Origin: Actinobacteria bacterium UBA6100
GTDB lineage: Bacteria > Actinomycetota > Coriobacteriia > Anaerosomatales > Anaerosomataceae
Reading direction: 5' to 3'
Assembly: GCA_002423585.1 (NCBI GenBank)
Contig: DIWS01000018.1
Coordinates: 1-64,000, forward strand
DNA: 64,000 nucleotides
Both the position numbers and the translations under genes were made by a program. Below, piece after piece: positions 16,525-24,291 of this stretch (position 1 is the stretch's first letter; every line of letters begins with the position of its first letter). Below the pieces are notes generated by a model that saw only the letters and a list, made by a program, of their open reading frames with translations, was not told the origin of the DNA and did not search any database.

Positions 16525-17102
16525 TCGCGCACGTTACCGGCCGCGTCGCCGGAAAGTCCGCCGCCTCGTGCGTCATCGAGGTGGGCGGCATCGGCCTGCG
16601 CCTGTTCATGTCCACCACCGCGCTTTCGCACCTTCCGGCCGACGGGGACGACGTGACCGTCTTCACGTTCCTGCACGTGCGGGAGGACGAGCTGACCCTG
16701 TTCGGATTCGAGAGTCTCGAGGAGCAGGAGCTGTTCGAGAAGCTCATCACCGTGAGCGGTGTCGGCCCGAAGGTCGCCCTCTCCGCCCTCTCGGCGCTCA
16801 CGCCGGCGGACCTCGTCGGGGCGATCGTGCGCGAGGACGACATGCTGATAGCGACGGTCCCGGGCATCGGCAAGAAGACCGCTCAGCGGATGATCATCGA
16901 GCTCAAGGACAGAGTCGGCGCTGGAGAGCTCGGGTCGCGCTCGGCGTCGAAGGGCAGCGCGGGAGCCGAGGCTGCCGCGGCACTCGCCGCCATGGGGTTC
17001 AGCACCGCCGAGGTGGCGGTGGCGCTCAAGGGCTATGAGGGCGCCGCTGAGGTGCAGGCGATGTTGCGGCATGCGCTGAAGCGGCTGGGAGGTGGCGCAT
17101 GA
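16521..17102 (+). CDS. ruvA: Holliday junction branch migration protein RuvA
   Basis: The 193-residue RuvA binds the four-way junction and loads RuvB. The N-terminal OB fold starts MIAHVTGRVAGK, helix-hairpin-helix motifs are seen in VSGVGPKVALSAL and VPGIGKKTAQRMI, and a C-terminal RuvB-binding helix bundle ends ALKRLG. ATGA overlaps exist at both ends. Confidence 0.95.
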   Translation: MIAHVTGRVAGKSAASCVIEVGGIGLRLFMSTTALSHLPADGDDVTVFTFLHVREDELTLFGFESLEEQELFEKLITVSGVGPKVALSALSALTPADLVGAIVREDDMLIATVPGIGKKTAQRMIIELKDRVGAGELGSRSASKGSAGAEAAAALAAMGFSTAEVAVALKGYEGAAEVQAMLRHALKRLGGGA

Positions 17103-17722
17103 CCGCACCCGCTCTCAAGCGCCGGCTGGCGATCGCCGCCCCGCTCGTGCAGCTCTGCGTCATGAGCGCGCTGCTCGCACTGGCGGCGCGTCCGGCCGAG
17201 TTGCTGACGGCCGCCGTGGTGGTGGTGTTGGTGGTGCCCGCGATCATCGGCGCGTGGGTGTTCTGGGATCGTACGCCGCTGCATCGCGTGCTCCTGGGCG
17301 CCTGGGCCTCCGCGGGGGCGGTCGTGCTCTTCTTCGTGCTCCTGTTCAGTCTGCGTTTCCTGAGTGGGGGCTCCACTGCGTTCTTCTGGGCGATCGTCGG
17401 CGTGCCACTTCTGGCGCTGCTCATTCTCGGCATCATGGGGTTGCGAGGGGCTGGCCGACGGTCGTGGGCGATCGTTCTCGCCCTGTGGGTCCTGGCGATC
17501 GCCGAGGCCGTTGCCGCGATCCCGCTCTCCGCGCGCCTCGGCTCGGTGGGCGACATGCAGTCGCTCGCTGGAACGCTGCTTCTGCTCTTCGGGCCCGGCC
17601 TCGCGCTCGGTGCATGGGGCGGCCTCGCGCTCGCCGCGCGCATTCCCGAGGGAGCGCCGGCTGACGCGGCGCCCGCGCCCGCCGTGGCTGTAGATGCCGT
17701 GCCGGACGGGGAGGCGTCATGA
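17099..17722 (+). CDS. predicted membrane protein within the ruvCAB operon
   Basis: The 207-residue protein has about six hydrophobic segments (from residues 10 to 180) and a short Ala/Pro-rich cytoplasmic tail. I do not recognise a family. It is linked by ATGA overlaps to ruvA upstream and ruvB downstream, so it is co-transcribed with the SOS-regulated Holliday junction genes and probably co-translated. Its composition matches its neighbours, so there is no sign of recent transfer. Role unknown; a membrane partner for DNA-damage response or a passenger gene are both possible. Confidence 0.8.
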   Translation: MTAPALKRRLAIAAPLVQLCVMSALLALAARPAELLTAAVVVVLVVPAIIGAWVFWDRTPLHRVLLGAWASAGAVVLFFVLLFSLRFLSGGSTAFFWAIVGVPLLALLILGIMGLRGAGRRSWAIVLALWVLAIAEAVAAIPLSARLGSVGDMQSLAGTLLLLFGPGLALGAWGGLALAARIPEGAPADAAPAPAVAVDAVPDGEAS

Positions 17723-18783
17723 GCACCGTCTGGGAGAACGAACCCTTCGAGCCGGAGGAGAGCGAGCGGCTCGTCTCGGCCGAGTTCACCGACGACGACC
17801 TTGAGATCGATCGCTCGCTGCGCCCCAAGAGGCTTGCCGAGTATCTCGGCCAGGAGCGCGTGAAGGACAACCTCGGCGTGCTCATCGACGCCGCGCGTGC
17901 GCGGGACGAATCGCTCGACCACCTGCTGCTCTCCGGCCCCCCGGGACTGGGGAAGACCACGCTGGCCGGCGTGGTCGCCTCCGAGCTCGGTGTGGCGATG
18001 CGGCAGACGAGCGGACCGGCGATCGAGCGAGCGGGCGACCTGGCGGCCATCCTCACGAACCTCGAGCCGCGAGACGTGCTCTTCATCGATGAGATCCACC
18101 GACTCAACCGTGCCGTCGAAGAGGTCCTGTATCCCGCGATGGAGGACTTCAGCATCGACATCGTGATCGGGAAGGGTCCTGCGGCGCGTTCACTCAGGCT
18201 CGATCTGCCGCCGTTCACCCTCATCGGCGCCACGACGCGTACAGGCCTGCTCACGGGGCCACTGCGCGACCGCTTCGGCATGGCGTTCCGCCTCGAGTAC
18301 TACACGCCCGGGGAGCTCTCGGCGATCGTGCGTCGGTCGGCGGGCATTCTCGGGGTGGGCATCGACGATGATGGCGCCGCCGAGATCGCGCGTCGCGGGC
18401 GGGGCACGCCGCGGCTTGCGAACCGGCTGCTGAAGCGCGTGCGTGATTACGCGCAGGTGCGGCATGACGGCAGGATCACCGAGGACATCGCCGCCGAGGC
18501 CCTGGCGTTCTTCCAGGTCGACCATGTGGGACTCGACCGTATGGACATCGCGATCCTCGAGACGCTGGCGAGCACCTTCGGCGGACGGCCTGTCGGCCTC
18601 AACACGCTGGCGGCGGCCGTGAGCGAGGACCCCGAGACGCTCGAGGACGTCTACGAGCCGTATCTGTTGCAGCTGGGATTCCTCGCGCGCACGCCCAAGG
18701 GCCGTCAGGCCACCGTCCGCGCATACGAGCACCTCGGGCTTGCGGTGCCGGGCGACGCGCCCGCGCAAGACGGCCTCTTCTAG
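17719..18783 (+). CDS. ruvB: Holliday junction branch migration helicase RuvB
   Basis: The 354-residue AAA+ motor drives branch migration. Walker A is GPPGLGKTT (about residues 75-83), Walker B LFIDEIHRL, sensor GATTRTGLLTGPLRDRFG, followed by a C-terminal winged helix with GLNTLAAAVSED and RTPKGRQAT. The N-terminal acidic extension of about 25 residues is unremarkable. It overlaps the upstream membrane gene by four bases. Confidence 0.96.
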   Translation: MSTVWENEPFEPEESERLVSAEFTDDDLEIDRSLRPKRLAEYLGQERVKDNLGVLIDAARARDESLDHLLLSGPPGLGKTTLAGVVASELGVAMRQTSGPAIERAGDLAAILTNLEPRDVLFIDEIHRLNRAVEEVLYPAMEDFSIDIVIGKGPAARSLRLDLPPFTLIGATTRTGLLTGPLRDRFGMAFRLEYYTPGELSAIVRRSAGILGVGIDDDGAAEIARRGRGTPRLANRLLKRVRDYAQVRHDGRITEDIAAEALAFFQVDHVGLDRMDIAILETLASTFGGRPVGLNTLAAAVSEDPETLEDVYEPYLLQLGFLARTPKGRQATVRAYEHLGLAVPGDAPAQDGLF

Positions 18784-18786
18784 CCG

Positions 18787-19965
18787 ATGGCAGCGGTCCG
18801 CGCAGACGGAGATCCCCCGCGCTCGCCGCGCTTCCGTCCCGAGCCGCTGTGGGTCCGCGTCGACCGCAACCGGGCGAAGATCGTCTGGTTCGTCGTGTTG
18901 TTCGTGACGGGCTCGGCGATCCTGCTCACGGCCGCGCTCGTGGGTGTGCCGGGCACGCTCATCGGCCTGGCCGGGTCCGCGACCGACGCGATCGTGCCCG
19001 CGGCTTACGTTGCGGACCTCGTTCTGGCGATGGTGATCTCCATCTGCGCGTTGCTTGCAGCCGGCACGGTGGCCGCGGCGGTGCAGCTTGCCAACGCGGA
19101 GGACTGGGTACGCAACCGCTTCAAGGGTGTTCCGCTGCAGCCCGGCGCGCATCCGGGGTTCGAGACGGTGGTCGCGGAGATGGCGATCGCTGCCGGTCTG
19201 GGCGAGGCTCCGGCGGTCGTGGTGCTCGACACTCCGGTCGTCAACGCGTACGCGCTCGGGACCAGAAGGTCGAGGCCCACGATCGGCGTGACGCGGGGGC
19301 TACTCGGCGCGCTTGATACTGACGAGCAGCGGGCCGTGGTGGCCGCGCTGGTGGCCCGGGTGCTCTCGGGCGACATCCTGTTCGCCACGGCTCTGGCGGC
19401 GCTCATGGGCCCGCTCAAGCTCATCCGGGGCTCGGGACGGGCGCTCATGGCGGGCGGTGGAGGCTGTGCGGACGGGTGCGCCGGGAGCGGGTGCGCAGAC
19501 GGATGCTCGGGCGTGGGGGACGTGGGCGACGGCTGCGGCTGCCTGTTCGACGCGCTCGACGACACCGACTCCGGCGGGGGCTGCCTCGCAGCCGCCGGCG
19601 TCGCCGTCTTCATGGTGGTGGTGGCCGTCATCACCTACGTCGCGGTGGTGGGCGCGGCGTGGATCGTGACCCTGTGGGGTCGCCTCCTGCACCGCACCGC
19701 CTACGAGAAGGCCGATGCCGAAGGCATGCTGTTGCTGAAAGACCCCTCGGCCATGCTGTCCGCGCTGGGGAAGGTGATGGCGAGCGACACGACCATCGCC
19801 GATGGCGACCTGTCTTACGATGGCATCTTCTACACACCGACGAGCGGTACGCCAAAGGTGGAGCGCGCCGAGTCGCGCCGCATGCGGCGCCTGGCGGAGG
19901 TGCTCGGAGTCGAAGGGGCGACGGTCCTTGCGGACATGGGCGCCGAACCACGACAGAAGGAGTGA
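18787..19965 (+). CDS. catalytically degenerate HtpX/M48-like membrane protein with Cys-rich insert
   Basis: The 392-residue protein has the layout of an HtpX protease: two N-terminal membrane helices (about 32-60 and 70-100), a VVLDTPVVNAYALGTRRSRPTIGVTRGLL segment equivalent to the substrate-side strands, then further helices. At the position of the zinc motif HELSH it has ALVAR (residues 187-191), and the third-ligand Glu of EYLADA is Tyr in YEKADAEG, so all zinc ligands are lost. An insert at about 222-266 is Gly/Asp/Cys-rich with seven Cys and a repeated CADGC. It starts four bases after the ruvB stop and is followed by a 38-residue membrane peptide. A pseudo-protease role is inferred. 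Confidence 0.78.
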   Translation: MAAVRADGDPPRSPRFRPEPLWVRVDRNRAKIVWFVVLFVTGSAILLTAALVGVPGTLIGLAGSATDAIVPAAYVADLVLAMVISICALLAAGTVAAAVQLANAEDWVRNRFKGVPLQPGAHPGFETVVAEMAIAAGLGEAPAVVVLDTPVVNAYALGTRRSRPTIGVTRGLLGALDTDEQRAVVAALVARVLSGDILFATALAALMGPLKLIRGSGRALMAGGGGCADGCAGSGCADGCSGVGDVGDGCGCLFDALDDTDSGGGCLAAAGVAVFMVVVAVITYVAVVGAAWIVTLWGRLLHRTAYEKADAEGMLLLKDPSAMLSALGKVMASDTTIADGDLSYDGIFYTPTSGTPKVERAESRRMRRLAEVLGVEGATVLADMGAEPRQKE

Positions 19966-19967
19966 GC

Positions 19968-20084
19968 ATGTTCGACGACCCTCAGACGATCGTCGGTGCG
20001 GTCATCGGCGTCATCATCATCGTCGGGGGAACCGCGATCGCGGTCCTCGCCCAGCGGCGCCGGGAGCGCGACGAGGCCGAGTGA
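19968..20084 (+). CDS. 38-residue single-pass membrane peptide
   Basis: This short gene encodes MFDDPQTIVGAVIGVIIIVG at its start and then a basic/acidic tail ending RRRERDEAE. One membrane helix spans about residues 8-28, with an Arg-rich cytoplasmic anchor. AAGGAG lies eight bases upstream of the ATG, overlapping the end of the pseudo-protease gene, and the start is two bases after that stop. Tight linkage suggests a joint role with the HtpX-like protein. Confidence 0.65.
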   Translation: MFDDPQTIVGAVIGVIIIVGGTAIAVLAQRRRERDEAE

Positions 20085-20112
20085 CGCTCATCGGCACCGG
20101 TCCGCGCAGCGA

Positions 20113-20141
20113 CGAAGGCCCGCCGTGGTGGCGGGCCTTCG
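20113..20141. terminator. strong hairpin between convergent genes
   Basis: A perfect 12-bp GC-rich stem (20113-20124 with 20130-20141) closes a five-base loop. No T tract follows on either strand, so it may act as a Rho-assisted or bidirectional terminator between the ruv operon and the superoxide reductase gene. Confidence 0.6.
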
Positions 20142-20168
20142 CGTAGCCGGGGAGCGGGGAGCGCACGC

Positions 20169-20516
20169 TCAGACCGTGATCTCCGCCGCCCACAGGCCGT
20201 GCAGATTGCAGTGTTCGATGGCACGGATGACCGTGCCCGGATCGACGTTGACGACCACCGAGACCACCGGGACGGTCGCAACGGGGGAGAGATCGAATCG
20301 CGCGATGGATGCTTCGCCCGCGAGGAGCTCGATCCAGGTGATGTAGTGGTCAGGCTGATTAGGATGCGGCACCTCCCAGCCCACGGACACCGTGACGAGC
20401 AGCCCTTCATCGACCTCGTCGACGTCGATGTGGGGCGTGTGCTTCTTCTCGAAGTCACCGGCTGCAGACATGTCGGCGACCAGGTTCAAAGGAGCGAGTA
20501 TCGGTGCATCGGACAT
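20169..20516 (-). CDS. superoxide reductase (neelaredoxin/desulfoferrodoxin family, one iron centre)
   Basis: The 115-residue protein reduces superoxide to peroxide without making oxygen, a defence typical of anaerobes. The square-pyramidal iron site is complete: His26 in FEKKH, His51 and His57 in PHPNQPDHYI, Cys103 and His106 in CNLHGLW. Glu23 and Lys24/25 precede the first His as in neelaredoxins. There is no N-terminal desulforedoxin domain, so it is the single-centre class. The start is set by AAGGAGGATGCC immediately before ATG at 20516. It is divergent from the isochorismatase-like gene. Confidence 0.9.
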   Translation of the reverse strand: MSDAPILAPLNLVADMSAAGDFEKKHTPHIDVDEVDEGLLVTVSVGWEVPHPNQPDHYITWIELLAGEASIARFDLSPVATVPVVSVVVNVDPGTVIRAIEHCNLHGLWAAEITV

Positions 20517-20592
20517 GGCATCCTCCTTGGTGATCGGTGTCTCCACGTGCTTCCGTGTGAACATACCCCCGATGGGTGCGGGTGTGTCGGAG

Positions 20593-20598
20593 TAGAAT
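20593..20598 (+). promoter_or_regulatory. -10 box upstream of the isochorismatase-like gene
   Basis: TAGAAT at 20593-20598 precedes the GTG start at 20659 by about 60 bases. No consensus -35 at 17 bp. Confidence 0.4.
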
Positions 20599-20658
20599 CC
20601 ATCGCGAAGCGACAGGGCCCCGTGTCGTGGCCCGATCGTTCGCGGAAGGAGGTGTGTC

Positions 20659-21231
20659 GTGACGGCTGCACACATGATCGACCGCACCGACGCGGTGCTG
20701 GTGCTGATCGACATGCAGGAGTCGCTCGTCGCGGCCATGGAGCGCCGGGACGGCGTCGTGGGCACCGCCGCGCTGCTCGCCCGGGTCGCCGGGGTCCTCG
20801 ACGTGCCGGTGATCGTGACGCGTCAGTATCCCGAGGGTCTCGGCGACACGGTCCCGCTTCTGCGCGAGGCGACGGCCGGGGCCATCCCGATCGACAAGCT
20901 GACGTTCTCGTGTCTCGCCGAGCCGGCGTTCGCCGAGCGGCTCGGCGCGCTCGGGCGTCGGCAGGTCGTGCTCGCCGGCATGGAGACGCATATCTGCGTG
21001 GCGCAGACCGCGCTGGCGCTGCTCGCCGAAGGATACGACGTGCATGTCGTGGCAGACGCGGCGTGCTCCCGGCGGACCACCGATCACGAGATAGCGCTCC
21101 TGCGCCTGCGGGCCGCCGGTGCGGAGGTCACGGTGACCGAGTCGGTCATCTACGAGGCGCTCGGCCGCGCCGGCACTCCGGCGTTTCGCGAGGTGTTGGC
21201 GCATGTGAAGTCCCATCCGCTCGGAGGGTGA
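20659..21231 (+). CDS. isochorismatase-like cysteine hydrolase
   Basis: The 190-residue protein has the isochorismatase-fold triad: Asp18 in VLIDMQESL, Lys80 in PIDKLTFSC and Cys113 in GMETHICVAQTA, with the cis-peptide region before the Cys. Members hydrolyse isochorismate, nicotinamide or other amides; the substrate here is unknown. Close relatives with the FSCL wording are often called hydrolases of unknown role. The GTG start follows AAGGAGG. Confidence 0.85.
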   Translation: MTAAHMIDRTDAVLVLIDMQESLVAAMERRDGVVGTAALLARVAGVLDVPVIVTRQYPEGLGDTVPLLREATAGAIPIDKLTFSCLAEPAFAERLGALGRRQVVLAGMETHICVAQTALALLAEGYDVHVVADAACSRRTTDHEIALLRLRAAGAEVTVTESVIYEALGRAGTPAFREVLAHVKSHPLGG

Positions 21232-21251
21232 CCGCCCGGCGGCCCTTTGGG

Positions 21252-21257
21252 TACACT
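21252..21257 (+). promoter_or_regulatory. -10 box for folD
   Basis: TACACT at 21252-21257, with a weak GTGACC 18 bp upstream, lies about 54 bases before the folD ATG. Confidence 0.4.
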
Positions 21258-21310
21258 GACTGCGCGCCGGAGCCCCGGCGCGGACCACTTCGAGAGCGGG
21301 AGCAGCCCAC

Positions 21311-22162
21311 ATGGCAACCATCATCGACGGCAACGCGGTCGCATCCGCGGTGCGGGAGCGTGCGGCCCTGGGTGCGCGGGGGCTGATCGAGCGGGGTGTG
21401 ACGCCGTGTCTCGCGGTCGTGCTGGTGGGCGACGACCCGGCCTCGGCATCGTACGTCCGCATGAAGGAGCGCGACTGCGAGGCTGTGGGTATCGAGAGCC
21501 GGGACCACCGGCTGCCGGCCGAGACCACGCAGGCCGAGCTCGACGATCTCATCGATACACTGAACGCAGACCCCGCAGTACACGGTATCCTCGTGCAGAT
21601 GCCGCTCCCCGGGCATCTGGACGCTGAGTCCGTCATCGAGCGGATCTCGCCCGCGAAGGACGCGGACGGCTTCCACCCTGAGAGCCTCGGCCTGCTCGTG
21701 CGCGGTCTCCCGGGCTTCCGCGCCTGCACGCCGGCCGGAGTGATGGAGATGCTGACGGCGTACGACATCGACCCGTCGGGGATGCGCGCCGTCGTGGTGG
21801 GGCGTTCGACGATCGTCGGTAAGCCGATGGCGCTCCTGCTCCTGGAGGCGAACGCGACCGTGACCGTGTGTCACTCACGTACACGGGATCTCAAGGCGGT
21901 CTGCCGGGAGGCGGACCTGCTCGTGGCGGCGATCGGCAGGGCGAAGATGATCGACGCGTCGTATGTGAAGCCGGGGGCCGTGGTGATCGACGTCGGTATC
22001 AACCGCACCGACGAGGGGATGGTGGGCGATGTCGACTTCGCGAGCGTCGAGCCGATCGCCTCGGCCATCACGCCGGTGCCGGGCGGCGTCGGCCCGATGA
22101 CGCGCGCCATGCTCATGGTCAACACCATCGCAGCCGCAGAGGCTTCGGTGGCACGCCCGTAG
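21311..22162 (+). CDS. folD: bifunctional methylenetetrahydrofolate dehydrogenase/cyclohydrolase
   Basis: The 283-residue FolD interconverts methylene-, methenyl- and formyl-tetrahydrofolate with NADP. The catalytic Tyr48 and Lys52 lie in SYVRMKERDC; the signature PLPGHLDAESVIERISPAKDADGF and the NADP motif VVVGRSTIVGKPMA are present, as is the closing TPVPGGVGPMTRAML. Length and motifs are complete. It has its own promoter and no operon partner immediately beside it. Confidence 0.95.
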   Translation: MATIIDGNAVASAVRERAALGARGLIERGVTPCLAVVLVGDDPASASYVRMKERDCEAVGIESRDHRLPAETTQAELDDLIDTLNADPAVHGILVQMPLPGHLDAESVIERISPAKDADGFHPESLGLLVRGLPGFRACTPAGVMEMLTAYDIDPSGMRAVVVGRSTIVGKPMALLLLEANATVTVCHSRTRDLKAVCREADLLVAAIGRAKMIDASYVKPGAVVIDVGINRTDEGMVGDVDFASVEPIASAITPVPGGVGPMTRAMLMVNTIAAAEASVARP

Positions 22163-22194
22163 GGCGCCTCCATACCCTGTACACATCTTCGCGG

Positions 22195-22200
22195 TAGAAT
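22195..22200 (+). promoter_or_regulatory. -10 box for the gene at 22236
   Basis: TAGAAT at 22195-22200 lies 35 bases before the ATG at 22236. No clear -35. Confidence 0.4.
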
Positions 22201-22235
22201 GCCGCATCGGACCCACACTACCGAGAGGCTGCCGA

Positions 22236-22979
22236 ATGACCCGCACGCTACGCCACGCACGGTGCGCTGCCGTGCTGCTGTTCGCCATGATGCTTGCCGT
22301 TCCCGGAGCGGCCAGTGCCACGACCGTGCTCGAGTATCAGCTTCAGTACGAGCCTGCGCCGGACGTGTCGCTGGTGATCGTCACCGCCGTGGCCGATCCC
22401 CAGTTGCCACTGCCCATCACTGTGTCGATTCCGGTGCCCGCGGGTGCGACGTTGCTCTGGGCCGGCGAGGTTCTCGGCGGCCCGACCACTGAAGACCCGG
22501 CGCGTGAGACCACCAAAGAGACCATCGAAGGCATGGACGTCTACACCATGACGCTCGCGCAGGGGTACACGGGTCAGCTCGAGTTGCAGGTCCCGGCGGC
22601 GTCTGCCTCGGGCACTCGCCAGACGGCGTCGATGACCTGGACGAACCCGGGTGAGGAGGTGCCGGTGCGCGCGTCGGCCATCCTGCCGGCGGGCGCGACC
22701 GATGTCGAGATCACTCCCGAGGTCGGGGGCGCGACGGACACCAACACGGCAGGCGCGACGTTGTACCCGCTCACGGGGGGGCGTCTAGCCCAGGGCGAAT
22801 CGATGGTGATCCAGGTCAGCTGGTCGGCCGGAGGAGCCTCGCCGGAGGCTGCCGACAGTCCCGCGGTCCTGCCCATCGTGCTCGGTCTGCTCGTGCTCGC
22901 GGTCGCGGCGCTCGTGGTCGTAGTGGTGCGTGAGCGCACCCGTGCCCGGCGTGCGGCGGTCGGCTCCGCCCGGCCCTGA
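22236..22979 (+). CDS. predicted exported, membrane-anchored protein of unknown function
   Basis: The 247-residue protein has a signal peptide (hydrophobic about 10-25, cleavage near AASA), a beta-rich extracellular region with repeated Val/Thr/Pro strands and no cysteines in the mature part, and a C-terminal membrane helix (about 208-232) followed by a basic stop-transfer tail. The arrangement resembles surface proteins that display an immunoglobulin-like domain. No family is recognised. Its stop is two bases before the GTG of the Gdt1-like transporter, so the two are co-expressed. Confidence 0.75.
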   Translation: MTRTLRHARCAAVLLFAMMLAVPGAASATTVLEYQLQYEPAPDVSLVIVTAVADPQLPLPITVSIPVPAGATLLWAGEVLGGPTTEDPARETTKETIEGMDVYTMTLAQGYTGQLELQVPAASASGTRQTASMTWTNPGEEVPVRASAILPAGATDVEITPEVGGATDTNTAGATLYPLTGGRLAQGESMVIQVSWSAGGASPEAADSPAVLPIVLGLLVLAVAALVVVVVRERTRARRAAVGSARP

Positions 22980-22981
22980 CG

Positions 22982-23623
22982 GTGGGCGTGGCCTTCATAC
23001 TCGCATTCGTGCTCGTCGGTCTTGCCGAGCTCGGTGATAAGAGCCAGCTGCTGCTGCTCGGCTTCGCGGCGAAGTACCGCCCGGCCAAAGTGTTGGCCGG
23101 AGCCGCCGTCGCGATCCTGCTCCTCCAGGCCGCGAGCGTGCTCCTCGGTCGGGCCGTCGGCACCTTTGTACCGGGCGGTATCGTCTCGGTCGCCGCGGGG
23201 CTGCTCTTCATCATCTTCGGCATCGTGACGTGGCGTGGCGCGGACGATGAGGGGTCCGGGGAAGCGGACGGCCGCACGTTCACGCTCGGACCGATCCTCA
23301 CCGTCGCGGCCGCGTTGCTCCTGGCGGAGTTCGGCGACAAGACGCAGCTGATGACCGTCTCGATCGCTGCCGACCCGGCGGCTGCGCTGCGCACGCTCGG
23401 CTCGGTCGCCAGTGGCATCAAGGCACCGGAGGCCGGTAGCACGGCGACCGCGCTCGGCGTGTGGCTGGGCTCCTCTGCAGGCTTCCTTGCCGCGGATGCG
23501 CTCGCGATCGTGATCGGTGCCGTGTTGGGGGCGCGACTGCCTCGCAGGGCGATCGCGCGTTTCTCGGCGGTCGTCTTCGTGGTCTTCGGGTCGGTGACTT
23601 TGGCGTCAACGTTCGTGGTCTAG
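22982..23623 (+). CDS. Gdt1/TMEM165 (UPF0016) family cation transporter
   Basis: The 213-residue membrane protein has two copies of the family motif E-x-G-D-K-S/T: ELGDKSQ near residue 16 and EFGDKTQ near residue 120. The two halves are inverted three-helix repeats. Characterised relatives move Mn2+ or Ca2+ in exchange for protons. GTG at 22982 is the start, two bases after the upstream gene. The middle loop (about 85-100) is acidic. Confidence 0.88.
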   Translation: MGVAFILAFVLVGLAELGDKSQLLLLGFAAKYRPAKVLAGAAVAILLLQAASVLLGRAVGTFVPGGIVSVAAGLLFIIFGIVTWRGADDEGSGEADGRTFTLGPILTVAAALLLAEFGDKTQLMTVSIAADPAAALRTLGSVASGIKAPEAGSTATALGVWLGSSAGFLAADALAIVIGAVLGARLPRRAIARFSAVVFVVFGSVTLASTFVV

Positions 23624-23642
23624 CACCGCGTCGGACCCGACG

Positions 23643-23655
23643 GCGGTACACTGCC
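23643..23655 (+). promoter_or_regulatory. queH -10 region, shared 13-base word
   Basis: GCGGTACACTGCC (23643-23655) contains the -10 TACACT. The identical 13-base word occurs before queA at 24246-24258. Confidence 0.45.
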
Positions 23656-23671
23656 TTTGGAGGTGGATGCG

Positions 23672-24229
23672 GTGAGGGTGATGATCCACGCGTGTTGCGG
23701 ACCGTGTCTGCTCGAGCCGTACGATGCGCTTGCGGCGGGGCACGAGGTGTCCGTCTGCTACGCGAACCCGAACATCCAGCCGGCCGAGGAGTACGCGCAC
23801 CGGCGCGACACGCTGGTCGAGTACGCACGCGCCGCCGGGATCGACGTGCGCGAGTTGCCGTACGAGCCCGAAGTCTGGGCAGCCGCGACTGCCGGTCTCG
23901 GTCGGCCGGAGCGCTGTCATGCTTGTTACGGACTCCGGATCGGCATGGTCGCCGCCGAGGCGGCACGTGAGGGTTTCGACGCGGTGGCGACCACCCTCAC
24001 CGTGAGTCCCTACCAGGACCCCGACGCGATACGCGCGATGGGGGAAGAGGCCTGCGCCGAGGCTGGCGTGACATTCCTGGTGACCGACTTTCGTGAGCGG
24101 TATCCCGACGCGACGCGACGTTCGCGCGAGCTCGGCATGTACCGCCAGAACTACTGCGGGTGCCTGCCGAGCAGGGCCGAGGCAGAGGCTGAGCGCGCCG
24201 CACGCAAGGCGGCCCGGCAGAAGCGCTGA
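23672..24229 (+). CDS. queH: epoxyqueuosine reductase QueH
   Basis: The 185-residue protein performs the last step of queuosine synthesis, reducing epoxyqueuosine in tRNA. It is the QueH type, unrelated in fold to B12-dependent QueG. Marks are HACCGPC (Cys8, Cys9, Cys12), CYANPNIQPAEEY and ERCHACYGLR (Cys82, Cys85), followed by a late YCGC pair. The GTG at 23672 is used because TTGGAGG lies upstream and the -10 box at 23647 leaves only a short leader. It sits with queA and tgt, the preceding steps of the pathway. Confidence 0.92.
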   Translation: MRVMIHACCGPCLLEPYDALAAGHEVSVCYANPNIQPAEEYAHRRDTLVEYARAAGIDVRELPYEPEVWAAATAGLGRPERCHACYGLRIGMVAAEAAREGFDAVATTLTVSPYQDPDAIRAMGEEACAEAGVTFLVTDFRERYPDATRRSRELGMYRQNYCGCLPSRAEAEAERAARKAARQKR

Positions 24230-24245
24230 GTGCGGCGGAGGCGCT

Positions 24246-24258
24246 GCGGTACACTGCC
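24246..24258 (+). promoter_or_regulatory. queA -10 region, shared 13-base word
   Basis: GCGGTACACTGCC again, with TACACT at 24250-24255, about 37 bases before the queA ATG. Confidence 0.45.
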
Positions 24259-24291
24259 GGAAGAAACGCGGTGCACGAGGGGGCATACGTC

